DNA of 64,000 nucleotides. Origin: Cokeromyces recurvatus (lineage: Eukaryota > Mucoromycota > Mucoromycetes > Mucorales > Mucoraceae). Both the position numbers and the translations under genes were made by a program. Under the pieces are notes generated by a model. It searched no databases and was not told the origin of the DNA. It saw nothing but the letters and a program-made list of their open reading frames with translations. Positions 1 to 12,217 of this stretch are shown in pieces; position 1 is the stretch's first letter; each line of letters begins with the position of its first letter. Location of the stretch: assembly GCF_025118155.1 (NCBI RefSeq), contig NW_026251391.1, positions 933,501 through 997,500 on the forward strand, written 5' to 3'.

Positions 1-1096
1 TAGTAGGCAATCTAACACAAGCCATTCAGGAAAGTATTAATTATGATTGGTGCTTTTTAGCACATTTGGTTGATTTATTCGTCCTAAAAAACAAGTTGGA
101 AATGAAGACAGTCAATGTGCACGTTAGTGATGGTTCAATAGTGACTGTACCTGTCCAATATCATTTTATATTATTTTATGCATCCTTCATTAAGAATAAT
201 TTTGGACTATGGGAGACAGCATTTAATTACATGCTAACATGTGATGAATGGGGAAGAGAAGCACTAGTTGAGGTAAAAAAAAAAATCTTACCAGATTTAA
301 AAGTATAGTATCTGTATTAAATTTAATCTATTTTAGCATTTGAAAGAAACAGATTTGAATACTGAAAACACTATTTTTCAAGCCATTGTTCAGTTTTGTA
401 TGAAACATAATTTGGAAGAAATAGGTTTGGGATTGCTTGAGGTAAGAAAAAAAAAAGGGGGGGGGAATGAATCATAAAATCTAATTTTTATAATATAATT
501 ATAGAAAAAAGCAAATTCCTGTCTTGAGACAAAGGATTATAAAGCCGCCATTAACTACTATCAGCAAATAAAAAGCTCAAATGAAATTGATCATGTGTTT
601 TATGCCATCATAGAAGATTATACCAAGACACAAACACTGTTTGATTTAAGTGATTTGAATATATGCAAAGGTATATGTTATAAAGTCTATCGTTATTTAT
701 GGCATATGCAATCCCTCGAACTAGACAACATTGCGGTTGAGTTATTTAAAGAATTGATACATGATGACTGCACGCCTATCTCTTTATTACCTTTGATTCT
801 TTGGCAAGGATTACAGTTCCTTGAAGGTATATATATATAAATATATAAAGAAAAAAAAAGTATTAAACTTTACTTTAGATCAAAGCAAATTTTCACAACT
901 TAGTAAGCTTGATTTATTACAAGTAAAAAAGCAGTGGCAAAAACTCAATAATAGTGACTTGAAATCTAATTTCGAATTATTTCATCATTTTCATCAGTCA
1001 TTAAATCATACTACAGATTCAGTAGAAGCAAGTATGTTAGAATTTCTCAATGAGACAGGTGTCTGTTTCTGTAAAGCGTTAGAAATGAAAGAATAA
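1..1096 (+). CDS. NUP85: Nucleoporin Nup85, C-terminal part (5' end outside window)
   Basis: Scaffold nucleoporin of the Y-complex (Nup107-160 / Nup84 complex) of the nuclear pore. The frame is open from base 3. Exons are 3-272, 337-441, 505-826 and 879-1096, with GT-AG introns of 63-64 and 52 bp, and the stop is at 1094-1096. The helical C-terminus has the Nup85 hallmarks: a repeat unit KKANSCLETKDYKAAINYY, then a YLWHMQSLELDNIAVELFKE stretch matching the human [20 protein letters not shown] region, then a final LLPLILWQGLQFLE helix. The start and N-terminal beta-insertion blade lie upstream of the window. The gene converges on the MHYT gene with 142 bp between stop codons. The family call comes from remembered alignment of this region, so another alpha-solenoid nucleoporin is the main alternative. 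Confidence 0.78.
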
Positions 1097-1238
1097 TAAT
1101 AATAATAAAATAGCATTTATTTATTTATTTTATTTTTTTAAAAAAAATATATAAATTTATACATGTAAAAACAAGAGGAGAGAGAGAGAGAGAGAAGGGG
1201 GTTAAAGGTATTCTATAAGTAAAACGTATATACTCTAT

Positions 1239-2772
1239 TTACATCATGTTGCTATGGATTGTTTCATCTACAATAGAATTAATCCACCAAAATCGATCTT
1301 GTGTAGGTAACACCGTTAATGGTGACTCTCTTAACAAGTTTACCGTTCTTTTTTTCATAGGGATGACGGTTGTAGTTCCACTTTGAAGTGGTGTAGAGAA
1401 CAAGATATCTGTTGTTAACGTATTAATTGCTAGACGACGGTGGTAGTCCCTCTTCACCCTTGGAGGTGGAGGTAATGAAAACGAAGCAGCAACGGTAGCA
1501 GCAGCAGCTTCTTCCATTACCATGGGGATGACAGCAACAGCAGTATCAGCAGCATCAGCATCGGCATCGGCATCAGCAGCATCGGCATCGGCATCAGCAG
1601 CATCGGCATCAACATCAGCATCAGCAGTAGCAGTAGCAGTAACAGTAGTAGTAGCAGGAGAAGAAGAGGAAGAAGTGTCTTTTTGATTGTTATCATGGCG
1701 ATATATTTGCTGTTGTCGAAGAAGATAAACAGGTGGTGAAAGGGTTTTGAGATTCGCTTGATAATAGATATTGGCAGCTTGATCAGTTAAATAACCAGAA
1801 AGGGCCTTGTAGATTGATAAGGGGATACATTTAAGAGATTCAGAGAAGGTATGATTGATGGTAGCCATGATATCCTGGGTACTGACATAGGATTTAAATA
1901 CAATGAGTTGGCAGGGCCCCGTAGTTAAGGTAAAGGGGGTCAAGTCCAAAACGGGACTATGTAATTTAGAACCCTGATAGAGCACTTTACTAAAAGAGGT
2001 TTCATTTAAAATGTGTTGAGCAGCATGTTCAAGCGCCTTCAAGAATTGAGACCTGGGTAATCCTCCAGAGAATAATGGAGCCTCTTCTGTTGTGAAGTTG
2101 TCTTTAAACTGATCAAGGAGTTTAGGCATATGATACGCAATATCAAAGAGAGAGGACCCCTGAAGAGAATGCAGAAAATGGATTTCATCAGGCTCAAGTT
2201 GTGTTGGTGACAAAGAATTGTCAAAGGTCAATTGGACTAGAGGTAAGCTAAACTGTTTTGACTTGTCTACCAAGATATGCATCTCAGTAGACTCTGTTAC
2301 CATCATTTCATTTACAAGCACAAATGCACCCACTTGTACAGAACTTTGTATAGAGGCATTGAATAAGGTGGCGGATGAGGGTAAACTCTGATTATGTTGT
2401 TGTGTAAGAGCATAGACAGAATCAATCATTTGCTGCATATCATTAAAATAAAGCCTCATATGATCGACAGGAATAGATAACTTGGCTGCCATTGTCTTGG
2501 CGATAAAGATAGGATCAGAAAATCGAAAACCATGAGATAAAAGAGCTGTGACATCCTTTTCTTGAAAGAGTTTAGAGACATAAAAGATATGCTTATCTTC
2601 ACTATGATTCAGATTTTCAAAAATAGAAGATTGACGAAGATTGTGACATAAGCTATAATAGGTATCTGATGAAATTGAGGAACGACAGCCGCTGATCATA
2701 TCCATCATCATAATCGTAGTTGTTCCACTTGGAATGGGTGGGCTGCATTGTGAATGACTGTTATTACTAACA

Positions 2773-2806
<34 letters not shown>

Positions 2807-4510
2807 CTACTGCTTCTTCATCATCTACTGCTCTTCCTCTTGTGTATTTCTTGTTAATAAAATATTTTTTCTTTCCATTTGATGCTTCTTTTTCTTTAGC
2901 AGAGTGATGTAGTACATGTGATTGTACATTTAGTTTAGCACAATCATTCGTACTTATTTTGTCGGAGGAGAATCTGCTGGAGGTAAACAAGTTTCTAAGG
3001 AAAGTAAATCTTTGGTGTTTTTGTATAGTAGTAGTGTTAAATAAAGAAGAGAATTTATAAATGGTATCAGTCGAGACAACAATATCACTCAGGATACCTA
3101 AATCAGTTAAATTATCTAACCTAAGTTCTTGACATAATTCACTACAACTATTCAAAAATTGAGATTCAACAGTATTGAAAACTTCAACAGTAGACGTATT
3201 TGATACATTTGAAAACCTCTTTATGTATTTACTATCAAATCGTTGTGATGCATTTTTAATTGATGTTTCAAATAAATGAATGAATAATGGATGACTTGAA
3301 GTGAATTCCCTTTTTATGTCCTGATAACACACACACACATATATATATACATAAATATTTATAAAGAAAGATTTAGTTGAATAAAATAAAAATAAAAATA
3401 ATGGTCTTTTATATATACCAAACTTTCAAGTATTTCTGACGTTGGTAAAGTACCATCCACTTTAACAAGTATACGACCCTTGGGATCGAATATGACTGCG
3501 TTCAAAATAAATCGACTCTGTGTATTCTTAATATATAATGGGAATTTCTTAATTCCCGTTATCACGCTAATATAAAATAAAGCAAGACAAGCAGCAATGA
3601 TGATAGCCGTGATTATACCAATTAAGGCAGGTGCTTGTAACTTTGGGACAGGAATCATACTAGGATAAGTTGGGAGATAAAAATCTGTGCCGATCAGGGC
3701 CACATAATGCATACCACAAACGGCAATAGCCATTAGCATGGAACATCCAAGACGTTTATACCATAAATTAGTCCATTTCTCACGTAACTTGAAAAAGATA
3801 CATAAAGCTAAACTAACAGCTGCACAAGCAATAATGACAGCACCAATAACATAAGCTGTTTTATAAGTCAATACAAAATAATTGATAGCAAACTGGCCTA
3901 TATGTATGAATATATATATATACATTAATCCTATCATATAGATATATAATATTTGTATATACCCATATAATGCATACAAACAATTCCTAACTATAAATAA
4001 TAAAAAAAGAAGATTTAGATTTTTTTTTTATAAGTCAAAAATATATCATAATCTATTATGTTTTACACCCGCAAATATACCACTTGGAATAATTCTAGAG
4101 ATTTTAGCTTCTTCAGTGACACCAACAAAAGTAAAAGCTAAAAACATACAAACAACGGCAACAGCAAGACTACCAAATGTATAACCAGTACGATAAGCCA
4201 ATTGGTATGTTTCCCCTTTAATGATTAATGTCATACTATTATTTCCAATAAAATGCATTGACCAGACACCAACTGCTCCCATAGTAAAAGCCGATGACAT
4301 TAATAAAAACCTAAGATATATTTATGAGCAAAAAAAATAAATAAAATAAAATAAAATAAAACAAATGAATATATTTGTATACCAATTGTAAATGCCTTTA
4401 ATATGAGTTCTTCTTGATAATAATTCTAATGTTGTTTGTGCGCCAATAACTGAAATGATATAACTAACAAATATAATTCCTCCATTAAAACTTTTTATTG
4501 CACATTCCAT
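1239..4510 (-). CDS. MHYT-domain multi-pass membrane sensor/signalling protein
   Basis: Five exons on the complement: 4510-4383, 4310-4069, 3986-3963 (24 nt), 3897-3419 and 3320-1239, giving 984 aa. The first ~240 residues form a multi-pass membrane region with two MHYT motifs: WSMHFIGN in exon 2, and VCMHYMGQ assembled from the 24-nt exon 3 joined to exon 4. A further GMHY motif follows in exon 4 (AVCGMHYVAL). MHYT domains are proposed to bind a metal through the conserved His/Met residues and to sense a diatomic gas or redox state; the fungal proteins are uncharacterised. The ~700-residue C-terminal part is soluble and low-complexity in places: poly-Ala from a GCT repeat near 2770-2810, and an Ala/Asp run near 1540-1640. 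No GGDEF, EAL or kinase domain is visible. It converges with NUP85. Confidence 0.85.
2769..2810 (-). repeat. GCT/GCA triplet repeat coding poly-alanine
   Basis: About eleven consecutive GCT-type triplets on the + strand read as poly-alanine in the cytosolic part of the MHYT protein. A related imperfect triplet block at 1540-1640 encodes Ala-Asp repeats. Confidence 0.85.
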
Positions 4511-4725
4511 TCTGTAAGCTTATTACTTTGTTCTTAATAATGAGAAATTTAAATAAATATAAGCATTATAAAACAAATACAAAAGAAGAAGAGAAGAAAG
4601 AATAATGATAACAATAATGATAAAAAATATATATAAATATTTTTTTATTATTATTATACCATAGTGGATCCAATCAAATATAAACAGATTATCAGTGGTG
4701 CGATTCTTTTATCAAACCCATTTAG

Positions 4726-4766
<41 letters not shown>

Positions 4767-6047
4767 GAATTATGAACCGGTAATTCAGGATAATAAGCAT
4801 TACTAAATGCTCTTCTGTAGTAATTAAATGTATAAACCAATGATAATAATGACAAAAAATAGTGAAGCTTATTCTGTGTTCAATAAAAACAGATCATAAA
4901 TTACTGTTATACATTTTTCAAATTTATCATATTAAACTTCGTCTTTTTTTCTCTCTCTCTCTCTTTAGAAATAAGAATGATATGAATATATTGTTTCAAT
5001 CATAATCAAATCTATAAAATACTCGATAATAATCGAAAAAGAAGTACATTTAATAAAGAAATTATAAATACATTTATCTAGTGATTGTTAGATAAAAACA
5101 GCTTTACCGATAAAAGTAAATTAAAAGAGAAGGAAATATGAGATTGAATCTAGAACTATTTCTATTGTGTTGAGCTGATATATTAAAAACACTGTCAAAT
5201 CAAATATGAAAAAATGGGAATAATTTGATATCATAGGAGGGGGAGGACTTGTTCATTTTCTTGTGATGACATACTTTTCTCATTATATTACGTAATCTCA
5301 TACTAGATCATCGATTTTTTTTTTAAATTTTACACTGAGGCCACTTTTAGCACATTTAGAAATTAAAACTGACATTTCATAACATTTGATCTTCATACAT
5401 GTACATCTCTTCATACATGTACATCTTCCTTTTTGCTCTGTTCAATTCTTAATATTCCATAATATGCTTGATCAAACTCCTTTATTACTGTATTGTGAAT
5501 ATCCAAACAATAAAATAAAATAAACAAGTTTATAAAATGATGATAGCATTTTATCTATTAGTTTCTTATTCAAGTAATTACTGTAATAATTTATATGTAT
5601 AAAAAAAAAAGGTTAAATTCTTGTTTAAATGTAGCATAAATAAATGACGGGAATATAATTCAGTAAACTTTATATTATAAAAAAGAAAATCAACAGGGCT
5701 TTACTATACAACACATCAATTCATATATAATGTTCTATTTTAGATGATAATTTGAATATAAATTATACCTCTTGAACATTAAAACTACAATGTATTTTTT
5801 TTTTTTACCAACATGTCTTCTTTTTGTTACTTAAACGCTGTTCACATTAAAAAATAAAAAATAAAAAAAAATCTTCATTATTTATTGTCTCCGCTCATTT
5901 TTTATTGGTGTAAAGTACCCTTTCATTTAAGCTGGGGTGGGCATGGTTGTCATAATGAACTACGAACGACAGAAGTAAGAGTTTCTTTTATTTTATTTTA
6001 TTTTTTCCAAGTGAGGGAGGCCTTTTATTACAATTTGATTCAACATT
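4511..6047. other. Intergenic, divergent upstream region of MHYT gene and PHB2
   Basis: No credible coding exon. It holds a T36 tract (4728-4763), an 18-bp perfect tandem duplication (5391-5426) and AT-rich sequence. A possible 5'-UTR intron of PHB2 (donor GTAAGAG near 5975, acceptor near 6010) can be drawn but not proved. Confidence 0.6.
5391..5426. repeat. 18-bp perfect tandem duplication
   Basis: The unit cttcatacatgtacatct occurs twice head to tail (5391-5408 and 5409-5426). Each unit contains the palindrome acatgt. It lies about 620 bp upstream of the PHB2 start. Confidence 0.9.
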
Positions 6048-7148
6048 ATGGCACAACAAGCAAAACAAGCTGCACAACGATTAGGAGGCATGTTCCCAAA
6101 GGGATCTGGTAAAGGAGTAGGTTCTACAGCAAGTGCCCTCATTGTCTTGGGTGCTTTAGGTTATGGTGTCAACGCTTCACTTTTCAACGGTATTTTTTTT
6201 CTCTAATAAATAAATAAATAAATGAAAAAAAAAAAAAAACATGGATTCTCATGCGACATGATTTTAACTCAAAATATTATTTATAGTTGATGGTGGTCAT
6301 AGAGCTATTAAATATACTCGTCTTTTTGGTGTTCAAAATAAGGTTTATAATGAAGGTACTCATTTTATGATTCCTTGGTTTGAAACACCCGTCATTTATG
6401 ATGTACGTGCAAAGCCTCGTAACATTGGATCACTAACTGGAACTAAAGGTAAATTGATTAAAGAATTGATACTAAAAGAGAGAGAATGTGAAGCATTAAT
6501 AATTCAACATTACACATTATTTTTATTTTTTTAGATTTACAAATGGTCAACATCACTTGTCGTGTTCTTTCTAAACCTCGTGTTGATAACTTGGCAACTG
6601 TGTATCGTACTTTGGGTCAAGATTATGATGAACGCATTTTACCTTCTATTGTGAATGAGATCCTCAAGTCAGTAGTTGCACAATTCACTGCTTCTCAACT
6701 TATTACACAACGTGAACGTGTCTCTCGTCTTGTACGAGAAAATCTTGTGCGTCGTGCTCTCAGATTTAATATCATTCTTGATGATGTTTCTATTACTCAC
6801 GTTGGATTCTCACCTGTCTTTGAGAGTGCAGTTGAAGCTAAACAAATTGCTCAACAAGAAGCACAGAGAGCAGCATTTATCGTTGATAAGGCACGTCAAG
6901 AGAAGCAGTCGATCATTGTTCGTGCACAAGGTGAAGCAAAGTCAGCAGAATTGATTGGTGAAGCTATTAAAGATAAACCTGGATTTTTAGAATTAAAGCG
7001 TATTGAAGCAGCTCGCGAGATTGCCAGTATTATTTCTCGTTCCGGAAATAAAGTTATGTTGGATTCTGACACTTTGTTGCTTAATATTAATTCAACAACA
7101 ACAGCAGCAACAAAACAATCTACCAAGACAACAATGGAAAAGGAATAA
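6048..7148 (+). CDS. PHB2: Prohibitin-2 (mitochondrial inner membrane)
   Basis: Subunit of the ring-shaped PHB1-PHB2 complex of the mitochondrial inner membrane, which stabilises respiratory proteins and regulates m-AAA protease. Exons are 6048-6189, 6287-6448 and 6535-7148, 305 aa, the usual length. After a short N-terminal arm (MAQQAKQAAQRLGG) there is a hydrophobic anchor around residues 27-45 (ALIVLGALGYGVNASLF). The SPFH domain contains FGVQNKVYNEGTHFMIPWFE and LPSIVNEILKSVVAQFTASQ. The coiled coil carries VEAKQIAQQEAQRAAF and AQGEAKSAELIGEAI, both diagnostic of PHB2 rather than PHB1. The ATG at 6048 is chosen because the preceding frame is not protein-like and MAQQ-type starts are common in this family. 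Confidence 0.96.
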
Positions 7149-7430
7149 ATGTTATGAAAAGTCTATTAAAGTAAAAATCAAAATAAATAAATAAATAAAT
7201 ATATAAATACACACATATATAAATATATAACAGGACTGCTTTAAATAGGAGGATATGTAAACAAAATAAAATAAAATAAAATCATATATGTATAAATATA
7301 AATAAATCTATTCTATAAATGTTGTCAATTTGAATACACATGGAAGCATGTTATATCTATCATGTAGAGTTATGTTGTTATTTCCAACAACAGCAACAAC
7401 AGCAACAACAGCAACAACAGCAACAACAGC

Positions 7431-7469
<39 letters not shown>

Positions 7470-7983
7470 AATAACGGCTAATATTTTTTATCAATTATGT
7501 ATATTACGTAAATCATAAAAAAAAAAAATGTTTGTAACTTGCATTAATAAACTATAATTTTTTTTTTTTTTTTTACATAAAAAAGGAACAATGTTTTTGT
7601 CGGCAATCAAAAAATAAATAAAAAAATTGAAGATTTATAATTTTACACGCGAAAAAGCAGACCGCTTTTCATGTGATTAAAAATAAGAATAATAATAGCT
7701 ACATGACAATGTTGTAAAAGAAAAACAAAATAAGTTGTTATGGCAAGATGAAAACGCGTTGTAAAATTACCATGACAACAATAAAACAAGTGTTATATAA
7801 CGGGATAAAAAAAAAGAGAGAATGGGGGGAGAGGAGAGGAAAATAGATGGAAACAAAATAAATATATTACTAGAATAGTAAAAAACAAAACACCAGATAA
7901 AAGAAAAAGAGAAAAAATAAACAAAAACAAAAAAAAAAAATAAAATTTGTAGGTCTTTCAAACATGTTTATGAGTTACGTTTT

Positions 7984-8020
<37 letters not shown>

Positions 8021-8087
8021 TTGAGGTTTCCCTTCAAGATATAAAAAGGGGGAAGAATAAAAAAAAGAGTCCCCCAATTTATTTAAG
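7149..8087. other. Intergenic, 3' of PHB2 and upstream of forkhead gene
   Basis: Contains the CAA/CAG repeat at 7385-7468 and a long T tract at 7984-8019. I see no exon here: the short frames across the CAA repeat are repeat translations. Confidence 0.7.
7385..7468. repeat. CAACAACAG / CAA microsatellite
   Basis: About 84 bp of caacaacag units grading into pure caa, located 240 bp after the PHB2 stop and outside any gene model. Confidence 0.9.
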
Positions 8088-8844
8088 ATGGAAAATAATA
8101 ACCAAACACAAGGATTTAGTGTAATGCATTCATATCCATTTATTAATGATGGACCAACAGATATAGTAGAGTCTACAACTAGTAATAAATTAAAACATCG
8201 TCACAGTCTTCATTTACCAACAAACCATTCAGAGCAAAAAGATAAGATAACAAAGCAAGTCCCACCTGGTGTTATTCATATAAAGCCAACATGGAAACCA
8301 GTTAGATTAGACGAAAAACCACCATTTTCATATGCTACCTTAATTGCTCATGCTATTTTATCAAGTGAAAATCGTCGTTTAACTTTAAGTGAAATATACC
8401 AATGGATATCTAAACATTATCCATGTTATTCAATGAAAGATCATCGTTGGCAGGTACAGACAATAAAAGCTTATATTATATGAAAACAGGGTTTTTTTTT
8501 TCATTCATTTTATTCATTTTTTTATTTTTTTTTTTATTTAAAGAACTCTATTCGTCATAATTTATCTTTACAAAAAGCTTTTGTCAAGTTGGAAAGAGAT
8601 ACAAATACACCTTCTGGAAAAGGTTGTTATTGGACTATTTTACCCGGTTATGAACAACCTTTTATTGATAATCTTATGAAACGTGGTATGGGAGGCAGTA
8701 ATGGTACAACGACTTCAGGTAGAAAACATAATGAAAACGGAAACGATGATGGCAACAGTTATACTTCTCATAAGCAATTTCGAAAATTTATTGATGCAAC
8801 CATTTCCAATAATAATCATTTATTTACCATATTTCGTATGAATC

Positions 8845-8875
<31 letters not shown>

Positions 8876-9422
8876 AGCAACAGCAACAGAAAATAGTAAA
8901 AAGCAAAGAACAAATAAGAAAATGAAAAAGGAACAAGAAGAACAAAAGCAAGAACAACCAATAGAACAACAGGACCCCATATATGATTCAGATTGTGATA
9001 GTGGTGTAGATCTTAATTGTGAAGTATTACCAAAAAAGGAAGGAATGTCAATACCACCCTCCTCCATACAAAATCAAGCATCATTGAATTCACTATTTAT
9101 GGAAAATTCAATGTTCGTTCCTGATGATTTACTATTAACACAACAACCCAATACAAATCGAACTCAGAATTGCTTTTTAGACTCGATGATAGATACAACT
9201 ACAACATCATTTTATGATCCAATAGAATATTGGGATGCACCACCACCACCACCACAAACAAGTTTATTTGATTTTACACAATCACAGCAACCAATGATGT
9301 TACCACAACAACAAGGGTTAGTTGACTATTATTGTAATGAACCAACAACATTCAATAGTTACGTAACAACATTAAACCAACAACCACCACAAGACTTTTT
9401 TTTATATAACAATTTTTGTTAA
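8088..9422 (+). CDS. Forkhead (FOX) transcription factor
   Basis: Nuclear winged-helix DNA-binding regulator. Exons are 8088-8453 and 8544-9422, 414 aa. The forkhead domain spans about residues 77-165: KPPFSYATLIAHAILSSE (helix 1), RLTLSEIYQWISKHYP (helix 2), then recognition helix WQNSIRHNLSLQKAFVK, which is completed across the intron between Q and N, and finally GKGCYWTI. The rest is low-complexity: a Thr run from an ACT repeat near 8850, charged K/E/Q stretches, then Pro/Gln-rich segments typical of activation domains. No FHA domain is present, unlike yeast Fkh1/2, so it resembles the Sep1/Hcm1 group more. It converges with the cyclin gene (172 bp between stops). Confidence 0.95.
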
Positions 9423-9594
9423 TTATATATATATACACATATATATAATTGTTTACCCTTCTGTAGATATTTAATTATTTATATACATATTATATATTTT
9501 GTAACCATAACAATAATAATAAAAGATAGACATATACAAGAATTAAAAAAATAAAAAAAAGGGGGCAGAAGGAGGGGAGAGTGGTTTATTATTA

Positions 9595-10537
9595 TTATAG
9601 TTTTATAATAGGAGATGATAGTGAAGAAGAAGAAGAAGATTCATAAGCACTGTCTTGTTGTTTATGTGCATAATAATAATGTTGATACCAATAATCAAAT
9701 GGAGAAGAATGATTATCTTCTGTTTGTTGTTCAAGATAAAGATCGGCTATGTCACTTGTTATATCTTCAAATTCAGATTGTGCAATTTCTAATTTGTATT
9801 CCAATAATTGTAATAATTGTTTCTCCATTAAATTAATTTCTGCACCAGAAAATAGGTTTAATGCATATTCGATCCAATATTTATTTTTGATAGCAGAGTC
9901 ATGAATATATTTTGATGCTATAATAAGTGTAGCTAGAAAGATACGATGATGTGTACATCCCATACCTTTATTTATTTACAAATTAAAAAAAAAAGTATGA
10001 GATAATAATGACCTTTTTATTATACACGTGTATATATTTATTTACCTTTTGAAGTATGGAATAGCTTTGTTTTTAGTCGACGTGCATAACAAAGCGAAGT
10101 TAATAAAGTGCCAGTATCCAAATGTGACCTTTCCATCACATATTCAATATATTCACGTAATGACATAGGTGCTTTCGTAGTATTAGTATGTTGTGTTGGT
10201 AATGGTGGTGAAGGAGGTAATGTGATATAAGATTTTTTCCTAAGAGGAGAGGAAGAAGGTGGAGAGGGTAAACCAGAATGATCAAAATTAGATCCATTTT
10301 TACTATGTTGATATTTATTCTTTTTATATGGTATCATTGATATATGAGTTACTTCTATAGAAGAAGGATAACAAGAAATGATGGATTCAAATTCCCTTGT
10401 AACAAAATCTATGATAACGATTTTAAAATTAATAATATGTAAAAACACATATATTTACCTAAAATATAATGTGTTGCTTTCTTTTTAGCTAATTTGTTAA
10501 AGATAATAAAATTGATTGAAGGAAAAGTGTCCATCAT
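9595..10537 (-). CDS. Pho80/PCL-type cyclin (Pho85-class CDK partner)
   Basis: Regulatory subunit of a Pho85-like cyclin-dependent kinase. Exons on the complement are 10537-10459, 10408-10046 and 9965-9595, 270 aa. The cyclin box lies in the second half: SLREYIEYVMERSHLDTGT, then LTSLCYARRLKTKL, then CTHHRIFLATLIIASKYIHD and FSGAEINLMEKQLLQLLEY. These match the Pcl1/Pcl2/Pho80 box (TLLT..Y..RL, HRIFLA.LI.A.KY.ND, E.N.ME.Q.L.LL.Y). A Ser/Pro-rich insert (SGLPSPPSSSPLRKK) precedes the box and contains possible CDK sites. Two adjacent ATGs (10537, 10534) are possible starts. It lies convergent to the forkhead gene. Confidence 0.88.
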
Positions 10538-10865
10538 TTAATATTTACAAAGGAAAAAAAAAAAAAAAGTGAAAAATAAAAGAGTAAAAAAACAAAAAAA
10601 AATCACATTTTATTTTATGTATGCAAAACTTTTTTCTATTTTGCTGCATTTAAGTTTATTTTGGTTTGATACATTTTACATTTGTAGATCATTCGCTATC
10701 AAACAAGTACAAAGCATGTCTCATATATCAAAAAAAAAAAAGCTTAATATTTTCTTTTTTTTTATTTTCAATAATACTCTTTAAAAATAAATTTTCTGTT
10801 ATTTTAAATATAGAAACAATATTTATATAAAAGATAAAAATCAAATCAAAAGTGTACACATAGAA

Positions 10866-10913
<48 letters not shown>

Positions 10914-11067
10914 GTCGAGAACAAATAAATAAGATTAAACATCAGCTTTACTGATATGTTTCATACATAAAGAAATTCTAATAGTCAAGTCTATTATTTT
11001 TATATATGGATTACGTTCATAATAATTGCCTGCTTATACTTGGCAAGATTTTGAACTATTTTTTTTT

Positions 11068-11098
<31 letters not shown>

Positions 11099-11274
11099 CT
11101 ATTCAGTAATGTATTTCATTTTAAATATAAACTGTACTAATTTCTATGAAAACTATATAATTGGATAATTTAAAAGCTTAATTTGTGTATTATGTAATAT
11201 TCACTCATTTGTTTGTTTAATGTGTATAATATATATATAAAAGTGACATAATTAGAATATTTACAAGTTTATTA
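10538..11274. other. Intergenic with long poly-T tracts
   Basis: Holds a T45 tract at 10868-10912 and another T-rich run near 11060-11098. No exon seen. It covers the upstream side of the cyclin gene and the 3' side of the CPSF30 gene. Confidence 0.65.
10868..10912. repeat. Poly-T tract (45 bp)
   Basis: Uninterrupted run of 45 T on the + strand between two minus-strand genes. Confidence 0.95.
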
Positions 11275-12217
11275 CTATTGTTGTTGTTGTTGTTGCTTTA
11301 GAAATCCAAATTTACCTTGTGGACATCGATTTGCATAATGTCCTTGTTGCCCACATTTGAAGCATGTCACGTCTTCTAGTCTTCTATATGTTTGTTGTTG
11401 CTGCTGCTGCTGCTGCTGTTGTTGTTGTTGTTGATGTTGCTGCTGCTGTTGTTGTTGTGGATGTTGCTGTTGTTGCTGCTGCTGTTGTTGTTTTTGTTGC
11501 TGTTGCTGATCAGAAGGATCATTTTGTTGTAGAGTATACATTACAGGTAATTCATATTTTGGATGACCATTGGGACAATTAAGACCATCAGGACAAAAAC
11601 CAGTTAAATAATTTTGACAAACTAGTTTTCTCACATGCTTATTACGACAATTAGGTCCTAAGAAAAAAAAAAAAAACTCCCACCATTAACATTTACTTTA
11701 TACATGACTTGTAATCAAATTATATACCATGTTTACAAAATCCTCGAGCATACCAAGGACATTCCTTTTGTTTACTTTCAGGATCAATATGAAGATACAT
11801 ACATTCATCTCCATTACAACATTCCCCATACTTGGAATAGAACCAACATTCAGGCATCTTCTTCATGTTAAAGACATGTAAAAATTCACAACTGTCTCCC
11901 TTTTTACATAATCCACGTAACCAATGTTTACAAACGACTGATTTATCTCTATCATATCCTTTATGTTTAAATTGACAATTATTTCCTTTTGTACAAGTAC
12001 CCTTTAAATAATATTTACAAATAGGTTCATCTGTATGAATATATATATATAAAACATGTAAGCAAATTTGAATAATATTAATATTGTACTTTTTTTTTTT
12101 TTTGCCTTCTTTTTTAACTTGATCATTAAGCTTTAATCCTAACTCATTTTTAATAAATTCTTCAAAATCAAATGAAATTGTGCCATAATTGACCTTAAAT
12201 ATAGGTGATTCAAGCAT
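11275..12217 (-). CDS. YTH1: CPSF30/Yth1, CCCH zinc-finger subunit of the mRNA 3'-end processing complex
   Basis: RNA-binding subunit of the cleavage and polyadenylation factor. Proposed exons are 12217-12106, 12030-11728 and 11657-11275, 265 aa. Five CCCH fingers run in order, beginning with ICKYYLKGTCTKGNNCQFKH, then VCKHWLRGLCKKGDSCEFLH and ECWFYSKYGECCNGDECMYL, then the WYARGFCKHG finger completed across intron 2, and finally VCQNYLTGFCPDGLNCPNGH. After a ~45-residue glutamine-rich linker comes a CCHC zinc knuckle (CFKCGQQGHYANRC), as in animal CPSF4 but absent from S. cerevisiae Yth1. The N-terminal FDFEEFIKNELGLKL matches Yth1. Intron 1 only keeps the frame with a GC-AG boundary (GAAG/GCAAAA at 12106/12105); reading through without splicing also stays open. 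Confidence 0.93.

Noticed and set aside
8816..9067. Minus-strand frame with Val run and Cys/Ser cluster
   Set aside because: Antisense of the forkhead gene's ACT repeat; no independent support.
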